Positions 12,498 to 24,800 of a DNA stretch of 64,000 nt are shown here, one piece after another. Each line of letters starts with the position of its first letter. The stretch's first letter is position 1. The position numbers and the translations under genes were made by a program. A model generated the notes under the pieces. It did not search any database. It saw nothing but the letters and a program-made list of their open reading frames with translations, and had not been told where the DNA came from. This DNA is from Chondrus crispus (taxonomy: Eukaryota; Rhodophyta; Florideophyceae; Gigartinales; Gigartinaceae), in contig NW_005179326.1 in the NCBI RefSeq assembly GCF_000350225.1, forward strand, positions 281,957 to 345,956. The letters run 5' to 3'.

Positions 12498-15086
12498 TTG
12501 GTCTCCCGACCTAGAAGGCCACACGATTATCGCGAGAAGACTATCGTTCCAGTCCGCGTCTGCACGCGTCGAAATGGAAGAAGGATCCGCCCCCTCAATT
12601 CAATCCGAGCCAGCGAATATGGAGTCAACCGCCTTCCGCACCCCCGAGTCAGCCGCGCTCCGCGTCCCATTCGGCGACGGTGGCGCAGGTCTCAGTGACC
12701 GCGAACCGTCGCCTGAATTATCAGAAGGCCGCGCACGGGCGATGTATGACCGGATCGCGACGTATATTGAGGAGGTCCGGACCGCGCTTCGAATCGACGT
12801 AGCCGACGCGGTATATTCGCGTTGCATGGAAGAACTACGATCCCTTCGCGAAGGGAGGTTTGAACGCGTCTCCCAGTCTCTGGATAACCTCCGAGCACTA
12901 GTCGATCAACTGCAGAGTCAACTGGTGCTCGTCGAGGAATCGCGTCTCGACTCCCCCGACGAGTTCGGGGAAGGCCGCCCCGAGAGGACGGCCTCTGCGG
13001 GACGTACTGTGGCGAGACCTTTTCCTTCCGCGGAGCAGATGCGCGCGTTTGCCCATGTGACCGCGCAGTTAAATTCTACACGCCGACGTGTTTGTCAGAT
13101 GGAACGTACCCCGACGGCGACGTCACCCGGAGCCCCACTGTTAGGGTCCGGTGGTACTGTACCTCCGAACGCGTCCGGCGCTCAAGATGTGGAGCCGGCT
13201 GGTGGTGACAACAGTCGGCCCGCATGCGGAGATCGAACAAGGATGGACGCAACTTTCGCGTCCGAAACCCAAGCCCTGCCGCATGTCGCCGGAGACATGC
13301 GGCAGACGGTTCGCGTACCTTGCCCGGACGGGACTAGACGCGGGGATCTTTCCAGCACAAAGAACCGATTCTCGCTTTTGATCCCCGGTGGGGCGGCTAT
13401 CAGCCCCAGGATCTCACTACGCGTCGGGGCCCGGTAGACGTCCGTACGCTACCGGTGACCCCATTTGGCACATTGGGCCCCGCGGCCCCGGGGTCGAGGC
13501 CGTCCACACGATGATACAGGAATATAGCTCCGTTGCTAATTACAGGATGTATCGCCTGGCCAACGTCTCGACCCTCGTCACGTCAGGGGACGCGGGGCAA
13601 ATCGCGAAATATGTGCAGCGTTGTCGTGGGATTCGTCCCACGATGCGCAATTTCGATGGAACGAACGCGATTGAATTACTCCCCTTCCTGAAAGATGTGC
13701 GCATCACGTTCAATTCGCAACATCTGACGGAAGGGGTCGCGATTCGCGTCCTCGCGCATTTTCTCGAACGCGACGCGAAAAGATTATATACAAGCTACAC
13801 TATGCGCGGAATCCGAGCAGGCCAGCTCCATGACGATGTGAGCTGGCCTGGGCTTATTAATCAATTCATCAAGCGCTACCTCACTGATGACGTACTGGGG
13901 GTAGCGCACGATGCTGTCGCGTCGGCTCATCAGAAGCCGCACGAGACGGAAAACGCGTTCGCGGATAGGCTCGAATCGAACGCGTTCAAGTGCACCGCGG
14001 TATTTACGGAGCAAGCCTTGGCTCATTATTTTGTACGCGGATTGGCTCCCGCGACGCGAGCAGCGGTGGCAGAGACCGTCCAGAGGTTGCCCGCGAACCA
14101 GAAGACGGACCTGTCAATTATCAGACGCATCGCTACCGCAGAAGGAACCACGTTTCGCGCCCGACGCGGACTACCGCTGCCGGACGCAAAACCGGCAGCG
14201 AGGGGAGGGAGAGCCGCCAGGTCGAACGCGACGAGCTCCCCCGCGTCAGCCTTCCACGTTAACGAGGAGGATTGGGAAGCTGACCCCGTCCTCGTCATGA
14301 GAGGCGGGGAGGCTACAGGAGGCCGCCCGTCAACGCCGGCGTCGACGGAGACCACGGGCAGCTTTGCCACGGCGTTCGGGCATAACCCAGCGGGGATAGG
14401 TGGTCCGGACCACTGCATCGCGGAATTGGACATTTCGCGTCAAGGAGGGGGACGCATACCCTCCTGTGTTCCCCGGCTCACCGAGGAAGAGGCTCGTCAG
14501 GCGGCGACCTTCGCCTCAGCCGACGGGAGCGCGTACGTCTGCTGGATGTGCAGAACGCACGGCCATGCCATGTACGCGTGCCCCTTCCTCGCGCCGGAGC
14601 AGCGGATGTTTACCGCGTATCGAAACTACCGGTACCAACTACAGACGCGTCCAGGGATGAGGAACCTCCTCCAACAGTCGGTCGCTGGTGACCGTGGTCC
14701 GCGTTCGGGCCACGCCAATCGCCCCGGAGGAGGCGTCCGTTTCGCCCCTCGCGGAGGAGGATACAGGCGCGAACAACGCGATTTCCGACAAGCCGACACG
14801 CGATACCCGCTTCAAGATGGAAGAGGAGAACGCGGTCGGTCCAGATTGCCGACCGGGGTACAGAACGCGATAATGTACCTCCAGGACTGGGCAAGGGATC
14901 CGAATCCCCTGCTCCTACAGGAAAGCGAGCGAGAGCCGACTCTCGCCGCCCCCCAGATATTACAACGTCCGAACGTTGAAAATCAACCCCGCGAGGTACC
15001 CGAGTACTTCGCAGATGCTGCCGCTCCAGAGTGGGTAGGGCCAGGCCAGCCACTCGAACGGAGGTCCGGAACCGCGTTGGCTACAG
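11880..15086 (+). mobile_element. LTR retrotransposon fossil C (Ty3/gypsy-like, LTR plus gag only)
   Basis: Parts: 5' LTR 11880-12497; primer binding site tggtctcccgacctag at 12499-12514; gag from an ATG at about 12574, with a C-X2-C-X4-H-X4-C knuckle (CWMCRTHGHAMYAC) near 14540-14580. The gag is clearly homologous to that of element D on the other side of B. It is broken, with about one break, and its gag end is cut at 15086 by the LTR of element B. No pol is present. The inferred order of events is that C inserted into A and was later truncated. Confidence 0.7.
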
Positions 15087-16138
15087 TGTAGTGCAATGTT
15101 CCTGGCAGGCCGCGAACACAGTCCGACGGTCAAACAAAAAGACGAAAAACAACAGCAACAACAACAAATGCCGATGGCACGCGCTACGGAGCGTTCGAGA
15201 CTCCTTTTCCCCTTGTGTGGGCTTGCGGCCCACGGTAGCTCAACTCCGACGGGGGGGGGGGTAAGGAAAGATGCCCGGCCCGGGAGGAAAATGGAGGTGG
15301 AGACTTGTGAAGACTTGAGTGCTCGTCGAGTGCGGGTTGGGCTTGTCTACGAGGATGTAACCGCGGTTCGCTGGGTTGTAAGGCCAATGCTCGACGAGCG
15401 TCTTCAGCACCTTGGGTATAATTCAAGGTCTTCGACGGGGGCTTGCTCAGCACTACCCGACGGGATCGTGATTGTGTAGCAGCGCTACTACCGACGTGTT
15501 GCCCGATGGCTAGAAACACCCTCACCAGCGCGATCGCAATCGAGGTAGGTGGTACCAACTCTGTCTTATACAGTAAGACCTTCGACGGAGGTGTCGTCGC
15601 AACAGCCTTCCGACGGAACTTGAAACGGTAGCAGCGCTACACGAAGTGTTGCCCGATGGCTAAAACACCTACACCGGATCGGTTGCAACCGACTCCAATG
15701 GAACCAACACAATTAAGGGAAAGATAGAAATAGAAGTAGAGGAATGAATAGGGAAATAAAGGAAAAAAAGGAGAAGGGAACCCCCGAGCGCAAAGGATGC
15801 CGTAGGCTTAGGTAAAAGGGAGCGTCTTGGTAGAGACGGACTTCGACCAAGGCGACATTCAACTCTGGCAACTCGGGTTACATTTACTGACTTGGTGGTC
15901 AGAGGGCTAAGGTATATATCGCCCCGCCGGAGCCACTACAGTAGCTCGCGGCGCTAGATCCTAAATCTAATCTAATGTCAGCAAAATTAATGCTAACTAA
16001 TTAACTAAATAAAATAAAATAATTAAAAATCAAAACTGTGCAATTATTCACACGTGCGTCCCCCAACCCGGACTACTTTTCATATCCAAATATTTTCCTT
16101 TCTTTTCACCCCCTTTTTCAGGTGCGTATTGCACTACA
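15087..16138 (-). repeat. 3' LTR of element B
   Basis: 1052 bp, ending in the 11-bp inverted pair tgtagtgcaat / attgcactaca. It is nearly identical to 29761-30810 and lies in the same orientation. On the minus strand a purine run (ggaagggggata) stands immediately before it, as expected for a polypurine tract. Confidence 0.85.
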
Positions 16139-16152
16139 TATCCCCCTTCCGA
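16139..16152 (-). other. polypurine tract of element B
   Basis: The minus strand reads cggaagggggata directly against the 3' LTR. This position and composition fit the plus-strand primer of LTR elements, and it fixes the orientation of B as minus. Confidence 0.6.
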
Positions 16153-16261
16153 GCGCTCTTGTACGCCAATCCGCCATCGTATAATCTCCTCGCCGTTTCT
16201 CTCATAACCCCACACCACCGCAACCGGTATCCGGTGAAAGTGCAAGAGCAAGACGGGCCCC

Positions 16262-18214
16262 ATGTTTCCTTCATCCCCGAGCCACTCGAGTGGTGGTACC
16301 AAACGCAAGCGCTACGGCGTGGGATTTTCCTCCACTTCCCACGACCCTCTAAGTCTTCCTTCCATCCCTCGATTACCCCCTGATTCCCAACATGCCAGCC
16401 CTGTTGCCCACATCGACTCCGGTCCTGACACTCCGTCCTCGCGTCGATACCCTGCTGCGTCGGAGCTCCACGATAAGGCCATGCGCCTTAATCCTGAGCT
16501 TTTTGCTTCCGCTAAATGGTTCTCAGTAATTGGTGTATGCGCCTTCGATGACATTGCTTACTCGTTCGCCGATGGCGCCGGTATGCTTCCAGGACAAATC
16601 CCCCTTCAAGCCATTCGGTCTTACGATTGGTTGGCTCGCATCGCCATTCCTCCCTCCATTCTATGTCACACTCCTCCTCGTGGTCGTGCGGTGTTATCGA
16701 CCCGCTTCATGACCGCTGTGTGTGACAGGCTTGAGCTGCCATTGACGCAGGATCTCATCCCTGAGGAATTCGGTTGTGACACGTGGCAATTTCGCACCGA
16801 GGGCGAACGGTCTTACCTCGACAACATGCTTGCCTGGACCTCCGATGACCCTCCTCGTGAAGCTAACCGCCTTTGGTTCAACCAACGGACCGTCTCGGGC
16901 GACGCTATGATGTGGACCAACGCCATAATTCCGGCTAATTTCCGACTTATCAAGCGGGGTACCATCCCCTTCTTCCAACATACAGTGCGCTTCGAACGCC
17001 GCATTCCGTCTGACACGGGTTATTTTGTGGCCTACCAGATGTTGGAGGCGCGTGAAATCTCGAGGTCCCATTACGCGAATCGTTACCAGCGTATTCCGTC
17101 GTGGTGGAGCCAATTTGAGGTCTGCCAAGGCTTCTGGGCTGAGCTCGGCCCCGTGTACACGTATTACGGAAGGTATTTACGTGACCCTCGACACGGCCTT
17201 TGGGTAGTCTTCCTCACAGAGTGGTGTACCAAAGTGGCAGTGACCCTCCTGTGGGAGACCTACGACTGCTGGAGGTTGTGGTACTTGCCTCCCCAGCTCA
17301 TCAGCCTTATGCGACGCCTCGATTATTCGATCCCCCTGGGCGGTGCTGATGCAGACACCGAACTGCATTCTCTCCTCGATAAAATAGAGGAGGTCGATTG
17401 GGACTCGATACCGCGTCAAAATTCCTCTCGTTCCTTCGCCCGGCAACGCCCCTCCTTCTCTCCTGGTCGTGCTCATCGTGGTGCTGAGGACTACGCTTGG
17501 TTTAACCCCTGGACGGGATTGCAATGTTCTTGCGACGAGGCGCGTCTGAGTCGACAGTATGGGAGTCAGACGCCCGTTCCGGTTGAATTGCCCGTCCTCC
17601 TTGCGGATCCCCGCGAGCGCGACCTCTGTTCCCGGGAGCCTTTGCGTTCTCGCCCGGTATTACCGGTCTCACCGACTTCAATTCCTGTCGATCCGGCCGG
17701 CCCCACTCCTCCTGTGAATGCTTCGATAAGGGCGACGAGAGCCCCTGAGAATGAGGAAGTCGAATCCCCTTTGCGGTCCCATTCACCTCCAGTGGCCGGG
17801 TGTCAACCTCTATCAGAGACGAGAGAGGTCCCCTCGTCATCTAGCCGGACTGACAGTCTGTCCGTGCGCGCCGTCCCAGAAAGGAAGGGAAATTCTTCGT
17901 CCCTTACCCCCTCGGCTCCTCCTGCACCGTCTTCCCCTGTGCACGTCCCAGCTCGTCCCCCTTTTCCTGCGGCTGTTCCAGTTGCCGCCCCCTTGCCAAC
18001 AATTGCCGACGCAGTCCAATCGACCAGGGGAGGTTCGTCCTCCCCGTCCTCTTCAGATGTCATCAAAAAGTACGACGGCGCCGCCAGCGTTTACCGCACA
18101 TTACTCCGTGCCCACGGAATAAACGAGGGGGCTCTTCGAGGAGCGTCCCTTGTTGACCTGCGCTTACTGGCGCAACTTGTCGCCTCACTACCAAAGAAAA
18201 ATATTCTCGGGTAA
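16262..18214 (+). CDS. 650-aa antisense ORF within element B, unknown function
   Basis: An uninterrupted 650-codon frame lies between pol and the 3' LTR of element B, on the strand opposite to gag-pol. The first 75 residues are Ser/Pro-rich. About residues 80-385 look globular, with many Trp, Tyr and Cys (for example ANRLWFNQRTVSGDAMMW and TKVAVTLLWETYDCWRLWYL). Residues 440-600 are a Pro/Ser linker, and the last 50 form a probable helical module (YDGAASVYRTLLRAHG). I recognise no family. It has no CCHC knuckle and no gag, protease or polymerase motif. Some plant Ty3/gypsy groups are known to carry antisense extra ORFs between pol and the 3' LTR, so a passenger or accessory role is plausible. 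That the ORF stays open while gag-pol is broken is notable. Confidence 0.55.
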   Translation: MFPSSPSHSSGGTKRKRYGVGFSSTSHDPLSLPSIPRLPPDSQHASPVAHIDSGPDTPSSRRYPAASELHDKAMRLNPELFASAKWFSVIGVCAFDDIAYSFADGAGMLPGQIPLQAIRSYDWLARIAIPPSILCHTPPRGRAVLSTRFMTAVCDRLELPLTQDLIPEEFGCDTWQFRTEGERSYLDNMLAWTSDDPPREANRLWFNQRTVSGDAMMWTNAIIPANFRLIKRGTIPFFQHTVRFERRIPSDTGYFVAYQMLEAREISRSHYANRYQRIPSWWSQFEVCQGFWAELGPVYTYYGRYLRDPRHGLWVVFLTEWCTKVAVTLLWETYDCWRLWYLPPQLISLMRRLDYSIPLGGADADTELHSLLDKIEEVDWDSIPRQNSSRSFARQRPSFSPGRAHRGAEDYAWFNPWTGLQCSCDEARLSRQYGSQTPVPVELPVLLADPRERDLCSREPLRSRPVLPVSPTSIPVDPAGPTPPVNASIRATRAPENEEVESPLRSHSPPVAGCQPLSETREVPSSSSRTDSLSVRAVPERKGNSSSLTPSAPPAPSSPVHVPARPPFPAAVPVAAPLPTIADAVQSTRGGSSSPSSSDVIKKYDGAASVYRTLLRAHGINEGALRGASLVDLRLLAQLVASLPKKNILG

Positions 18215-21200
18215 ATCGTCCCATTGACCCCTTGTCGATGGTAGCGCCCTGCCGATCCATGTTCGGATCATTGTCCGCTGAGAGTGTTGACTCATCGTCG
18301 GCACTTCCCTTCGTTCCACCGAAAATAAATTGCATTTCCTTCTCCTATCCACTTCCTCCTCTTGTTACATTTTTCCTCCTTTTTTTTTTCTTAACACGTA
18401 CGTCATCCTTCTCTTCATTTTCCTTTTCCTCCTCTTTATCCAACGTTTTGACGGGGCCCACACGCCCCGATTTTCGCTCTCTCTTTTTTTCTTTTTGACT
18501 CATGCGCCCCGTCACTGCTGTCGCTTTCCTTCATCGCCAATTTTCCTCCTCTTTTCCTCATGCGCCCCATCACTGCGTTCGCACCTTCTCTTTTCCACTT
18601 TCCTCCTCTTTGCGACCTCTTCGAAGACATCATCGGATACCTGCTACTTCTGTTGATTCGTAGTCCATGTAAACACGTAATTGCTGGGACGAACCAGTTC
18701 CCTGACAGGGAGTCTGTCCTTCTGCGAATTTCAAACCAGTGAGCTACCTCGATCGACTTCTGTACCGACCACCCCGGGCCCGCATACACCACAGTGTCGC
18801 ATGTCTCCTCCACGTCGGGGAATTGGCGGCGCCCTCTCCTCAGTCTTTTTTTGCCCTTGTAGGTGGTCTTCATACTCGAGATCGTTTTTGCGAGGTTCAC
18901 GAATGCGATCACGACTCGAGCCACTTTTTCTTCCCCCCCCCTTTTTTGCTTCGACGGCATCAATAAATTTCCTCGTTGAAGTCCGGCGGCGAGGGGTAAA
19001 CACTTCCTTAGGGAATACTTCGTAAACGTTTTGGGGTAATAAATGATTCTTACAACCGGTGGTGACTCGTCGGGGGTTGTTCGCTAGCAGCGAACTGTCT
19101 GAAATTTTGGTTTCTCTGCTTGGGCTCGTTGACGGTGTCACTCCTCACAACCGTCCTGACCTTCTGCGCTCCTTACAAGCCGTTAGCCCTTTCCAAATTG
19201 TCCGTCCTTGCGGCGGACTGTGGGTCACACTGCAGAACTGGTCGTCGACGTATGATGTGGGGTTGGCGTCGTGTCGCAGAGTCGTAGTTCATCCAAAAAG
19301 AGAAAGATACATGGAACGGGCAAAGGAGAGGATTTTCCAAAGAAAACGAAAAAATAACACGAGCGTGGTCAAAAGGAGGAGAGAGGGACTCTCCCTCGTC
19401 GTTGTAGCTGGTCCCACTGTGACAAAAACAATAGGTGGGGGATGCGAAGCTCTTGACTCTGTTGTTAATAATACGGTCACAAGTTTCCTCCGTAGATGGA
19501 TGCGGTTGTATGAGACGACTTCTTCGAAGGTGAGCTCAAATTCTTCATTACCAACTTCATCCTCCCCGCACTCCGATTTCTCATCGTGTGGGCTGATAGA
19601 ACATCCCTTCTTTCGATCTCCTCATGCGTGGATCCATCCAGCGGCTGCTCCACTCGGATCGGGTGTCGTTTTCGTGATTGATGAACCCGCGTCGCGAGTC
19701 TCCAGCGACCTCGTTCTACTCTCGCATCACTTACACGCCACATAGCATTCCTTCGACGCTCCTTCACATTTTTTACAGCGATCGCGACGTACATCTCTCA
19801 GGCTCTCCTGTATCTTCGTATTAACAGTATTCGACAATCATCGTTTCGACCAGGTACTCGGTCTCCTTCCTCGCTACTGGCGCACGCAGATGACGAGCGG
19901 GGGGAAACAGCGTCGAAGGCGACGTCACCGTACTGGGGAACCAGGAACTCCCACTGAGGGGGTTCCATCCAAACATTTCACTTGTAGACGGATGCTGCTC
20001 CGGATGGTTTGTGGTATCCCTTGTGGTACATACAAAAAAAACATAGCAGCGCCGAGGGATCGACAAAAGCTAATTAGGGAGGATCTCCCCTCGAGTTGAC
20101 CTTCAAAAGTGTTGGTCCGGTCTCCGGGGTGTGACCCGTGTGTCGCACATCCGTTCATAACACGATAGGAGAATTTCCTCGTCAGGCCGTCGTGGAGCCC
20201 GAGCATTCGTGGATGGCGTTAGAGCTTCATACGTCGCCATTCCCCTTTTATGTCTCTTCTCGATTTCCCTCCTCCTTTGTCTTTGCTAATCCTTAGGGAC
20301 TTGCAGAGCGGCGTCCGCTGTACGGGGTCATGTCATGTCTTCACATAACAAATAAATAAAAGGAGGCAGAACAAAATAGAAACCGAAGGGAGTGAAGCAC
20401 CCTTGGAAACAAACGACGGTCCGTCACGAGTCAGGGGGCGAGTCGCTTACGCGCAGGGTACATGGAAAAGGAGTGAGGTCGATCGGTGTTGACCGGGCGA
20501 CGGCTGCAACCTCGGTCAGCAGCCATCTTCGTAACTCCGGATCTGTCGTTGACAGTAATTCTTCTCCGTTCGACGAGCGTTAGTCCGTCGGTTTGTGGGG
20601 TGTAGTTAGCGTCCTGCCCGGGTGACCGGGCTTGAGTGCGGATAGACTTCGGTGTTTGTATCGTCGGCTGTGGCCGGCGACAGCAAATCTGCGGCAACTC
20701 CTTCGGTTTCTTGATCTGAATTAAAATTTCGCGTCATCCCCTGTATCTCACTTCTGCTCGCGCGCCACTTGTCCTTTGTCCACTCGTGAAAAAACCTCAA
20801 AAAACACTTTCCTTTCAAATTATGACAAGCGGGTGTGGATCCCTGATCTAAACGTCCCTTTGCGTGCGCACTCATGCGACGCGTGATCATACGTAATTTG
20901 CGCATTGTCTCCACCTGAGGCTGCAGTGACTTCGTCACTTCCTGATGTAGCGCATCTCGCCGCTCTATCTCCATGAGCGTTAAGCCACCCATACTTGCTC
21001 GTCTCACCTCATCTTTCCTTCTCGCCATTGCCGATGCGTCTTACTTCCGCTATGCTCATTTCTCGCTAGCTTCGTGCTGTGGTTCACAGCGTCCGTCTCG
21101 ACTCGACAACATCCCGCATACGTAATCTCGCCTGGGCGTGCCTGTGTGAGGACCGTCCTTACTCCTCACCATGGCGCGATCCGTAACATCCTTTCCAACT

Positions 21201-21811
21201 TGACAACTTCTCGACGGGGGCATCCCCTTTCGCTACCACGCGAATACTTTGGAGCCTCATAACCCCGCACAGAGCCGATATCCGGTTGCTGATTCTCGAT
21301 TCGATCACCCTCCAGGCGAGCGATTATTTCCATCCTATCTCACTATATCAGTCGCGGTTCCCTCACTTCTCGCATCCTACACGTCGTCTTGATCTGCCTC
21401 GTCCGCGTGCAGTCGCCCATCGACTGCGTCCTCTCCCAACCTTTTACCTTATTTCGAAGGTAGCACACTCGTCAACCTGACGCATCCCCTTCTTCTCCAA
21501 TCTTCTCGTCACACCCGTTCCCTTGTAGAACAGACTTCTTCCTCGACTCGAGATACAGCTTGTAACCTTAATCACGATCGGCGGTTCGCAATCCCTTGTT
21601 GCCCTTGGGCGCCTGTCGTGTTCTTCATAAAACTACGCACGCTCGCTTCGGGATCGCCGACCTAGGTGCGTCTGGGGAAGGGAAAACAAACATAAAAAAC
21701 CCCAAAAAAACCAAAAAAACAAAACAGAACAGTTAAGAAGGTAAAAGCATAGGAAACTGGTTGCGGCTCGCGTCTTCTTTTCGCTTTCCATCGTCACATT
21801 TCGTATGGAGC
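18215..21811. other. remainder of the extra region of element B, no recognised gene
   Basis: Lies between the chromodomain end and the antisense ORF. The plus strand is pyrimidine-rich. Modest ORFs are present: 19059-19745 (+, 228 aa), 18436-18963 (-, 175 aa), and 20606-21028 (-, 140 aa, highly charged, starting MARRKDEVRRASMGGL). In another minus frame near 19740-19785 a C-X2-C-X6-C-X3-C cluster occurs (CKKCEGASKECYVAC). None is recognisable. Spliced accessory products are possible but not shown. Confidence 0.35.
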
Positions 21812-24800
21812 TCATCCTGGTCTCGCGCGTGCGACTTGCGGTGGGAGGGGCAGTTTCTTCCTCCGGAAATAGGTCACCACTGCGCTGCGCGGTAGCTGAG
21901 AAACCGGCTCCCACGTTGCGTCCTCAATCGCGTAGCCATACCATTCCACCTTGAGAATTAATTTTCCATCTTGATAAACGTGGTCGACTATTTTGTAGAT
22001 CACGTACCCCTGACCCCCGGTTCCTTCTTCCTGCGTGTCCAACAGTCCGTCCCCCTTCCGAAGAGCCAGCGGCTCATCCTCACCCTGCTCTTCCGAGCCT
22101 CCCATCGCTTGTAGATCGGGCGAGATGCCCGTAGCTTCTTGATTTATCAAAGGTCCGTCATCCATCCTATCCTTCGCTTGCGCGTCGGGTTCTTCTTGTT
22201 CCCCTTCTCGGTTGAGGAAGTGTAGCGCTTGTCGTAGCCCGACTATCGGCGTGTAGTCCATGGGACTAGGGGCTAATTCGACTCGATCTCGGGACACGCG
22301 CTCTTCCTGGTCGCCGATGGCAATGAAGACCGTATTCTCAGTTGACTCCTTCACTTGATATGGGCCCGTAGCCACTTGTGCCAACTTATGTTTTGGCTCG
22401 GTAGCCGTGCCTTGCTCTTTCCGAAGGAATACGTATGATCCTGGAGGGATGTCATACTTCGACTTGCGGAGCCTTGCGTCGAAATTTCGCTTGTAGCGCG
22501 CTTGTTCTTTCCGCAAGCTCTTACCAGCGCCTTTCATCAGGCTTTCCAACCACGACTGCCATTTCAGGTAGTACGCTCGATTCGAACTAAATCCTTCCAA
22601 ACTTGGCTGTGCTTGTAACGCAATGCCTCTCGGCGCCCGAGCTAACACCAGTTCGAAGGGCGCAATGTTCGTAGTTCGATGAACTTCCGTGTTGTATGCG
22701 AACGTCACGGCGTCGCTAAATAGGTCCCAGTCCTTGGGATGCTCTCCAACGTATTTTCGCAACGCGGAAGTCAGCGTGCGGTTAAACCTCTCAACTTGGC
22801 CGTTGGCTTGCGGGTGGTACGTAGTCGTGAACACATTGCGTATGCCGAGAATTCGGCAGACATTCTGAAAGAACCGGGCCGTGAACTGTGTTTCATTGTC
22901 AGACAGCAGCTTGACCGGCGGTCCGTACACGAATACCCAATGGTGAACGAAGGCTTGTGCGATGTGCGCAGCGGATATCTTATTCAACGGTACAGTTCGT
23001 ACCAGTTTCGAGTATCGATCGCTGATCACGAGGATATACCGATTTCCTCGTTTAGTTGTAATTAGCTCGCCGAGGATGTCGATGGCGACAAACTCCAGCG
23101 GAGCTTTGGGCGTGAACAGCTTCATTTCCTTCGTGTTTCTTCTTAACTTCACCCTTTCCCGCGCACATGCGGCGCAATTCTTCGTGACTGCGTAGCAGTC
23201 TAGGGCCATCGTAGGCCAATAAAAATATCTTCTCAATGTCTTGTAAAGTTTCCTGCCTCCCGGGTGGCCTGCCAATTTTGCGTAATGGCTTATCCCTAGG
23301 ACGCGGTTCCTTAACGATTGTGGTATCACCACTTGTACAAACTCCGCCGCGGTACGGCATAGAGTTCCTTCGAGTTCCTCGGTCTCCATGCTGAACGTTC
23401 TCACCTTTCCGGCGTCCATTTCTTCCTTGATGCGGTTACAGAAGGGGTCGACGGCTTGCTCGCGAATGAGCGCCTCCGGAGTGACAGCTTGGAATTGATC
23501 GAGGCGCTCAGGGGCAGTCCCCCCCTCAAGCGCGAGGATGTCGTCTAACGCGTCAAAACTGTCCTCGTCCTCCACTGTTCCCTCGGCCGGTTCGGCCATA
23601 AAGCATGGAATTTCGTCGTCGATTTCGTCGACGGTTTCTCCTGCGGTCCGCAATCTTGACAGGGCATCGGCTTGGCTGTTCGCCTTGCCCTTCTTGTACT
23701 TGATTTCGAAATCAAATTCCGAGAGGCGGAGCCTCCATCGGATTAATCTCCCGCTGGGGTCGGTTACGTTTATCAACCACCTCAATGAGGCATGGTCGGT
23801 ATGCACAATGAAGTGCTCGCCATATAGATATGGTCTTAAAGTCTGTACGGCCCAAATTACCGCTAGACATTCTTTTTCTGAAACGGAGTAGTTTCTCTCG
23901 GCTGCGGATAACGTTCTTGAAAAGAACCCGATGGGTTTACGTTGCGCATCCGGGTGTGTCTGAAATAATGCAGCGCCGATTTGATTGTCGCTTGCATCGG
24001 TGTCTACCGAGTATGGTAGGTCCTTCTTCGGCAGCACCAACACCGGTGGCGTCAAGATAGCGTCCTTGAGCTTATGAAAAGCTTTTTCGCACGGTTCGTC
24101 GAATCCCTCCAACTGGACTGGTTGTCCCTTCTTCAACAGTTGATTGAGCGGATGCGCAATTTTCCCATAATGCGGAACGAATCTGCGGTAGACATTACAA
24201 AGTCCCAAAAAGCTCCTGAGCTGGGTCTGCGTTTGAGGGTACCTCATTTGTTCCAATGCGACGGTTCGCGCAGCGTCCACTTCCAATGTACCTGGCCGAA
24301 CGACATGGCCCAGGTACTTGATCTTTTCGACGAAAAATTCACACTTGCGAAGCTTGAGCTTCACACCGGCCTTCTCCAATACAGAAAGTATTTCATCCAG
24401 GTGCACGATGTGCTCCTCCTATGACTTGCTAAAAATTATTATGTCGTCCAAATACACCAAACAGCACTTCCAACGGAACGGAGAGAGCAGAATATCCATT
24501 GCTCTCTGAAACGTCGCTGGCGCGTTAGTTAGCCCGAAGGGCATTCTTGAGAAGCGATACATTCCTGAGTGACACGAAAATGCGGTCTTGTCGCGGTCGC
24601 GCTCAGGGATAGGCATGTGCCAATATCCCGAGATCGCGTCCAACGCGGAGAAAACCTTGGTGTCACCAAGCGAGTCCAGGCACTCATCCATGCGCGGTAA
24701 AGGGTACGTGTCCTTTACCGTCACCGCGTTTAACCGACGATAGTCTACGCAAAAGCGCATCGATCCGTCCGGCGTCGGCACTAATAAAACGGGCGACGCC

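Noticed and set aside
15087-18214. LTR at 15087-16138 read as the 5' LTR of a plus-strand element with the 650-aa ORF as gag
   Set aside because: No primer site follows it on the plus strand; a polypurine tract abuts it on the minus strand, the matching LTR at 29761-30810 has the primer site, and the ORF has no gag features.
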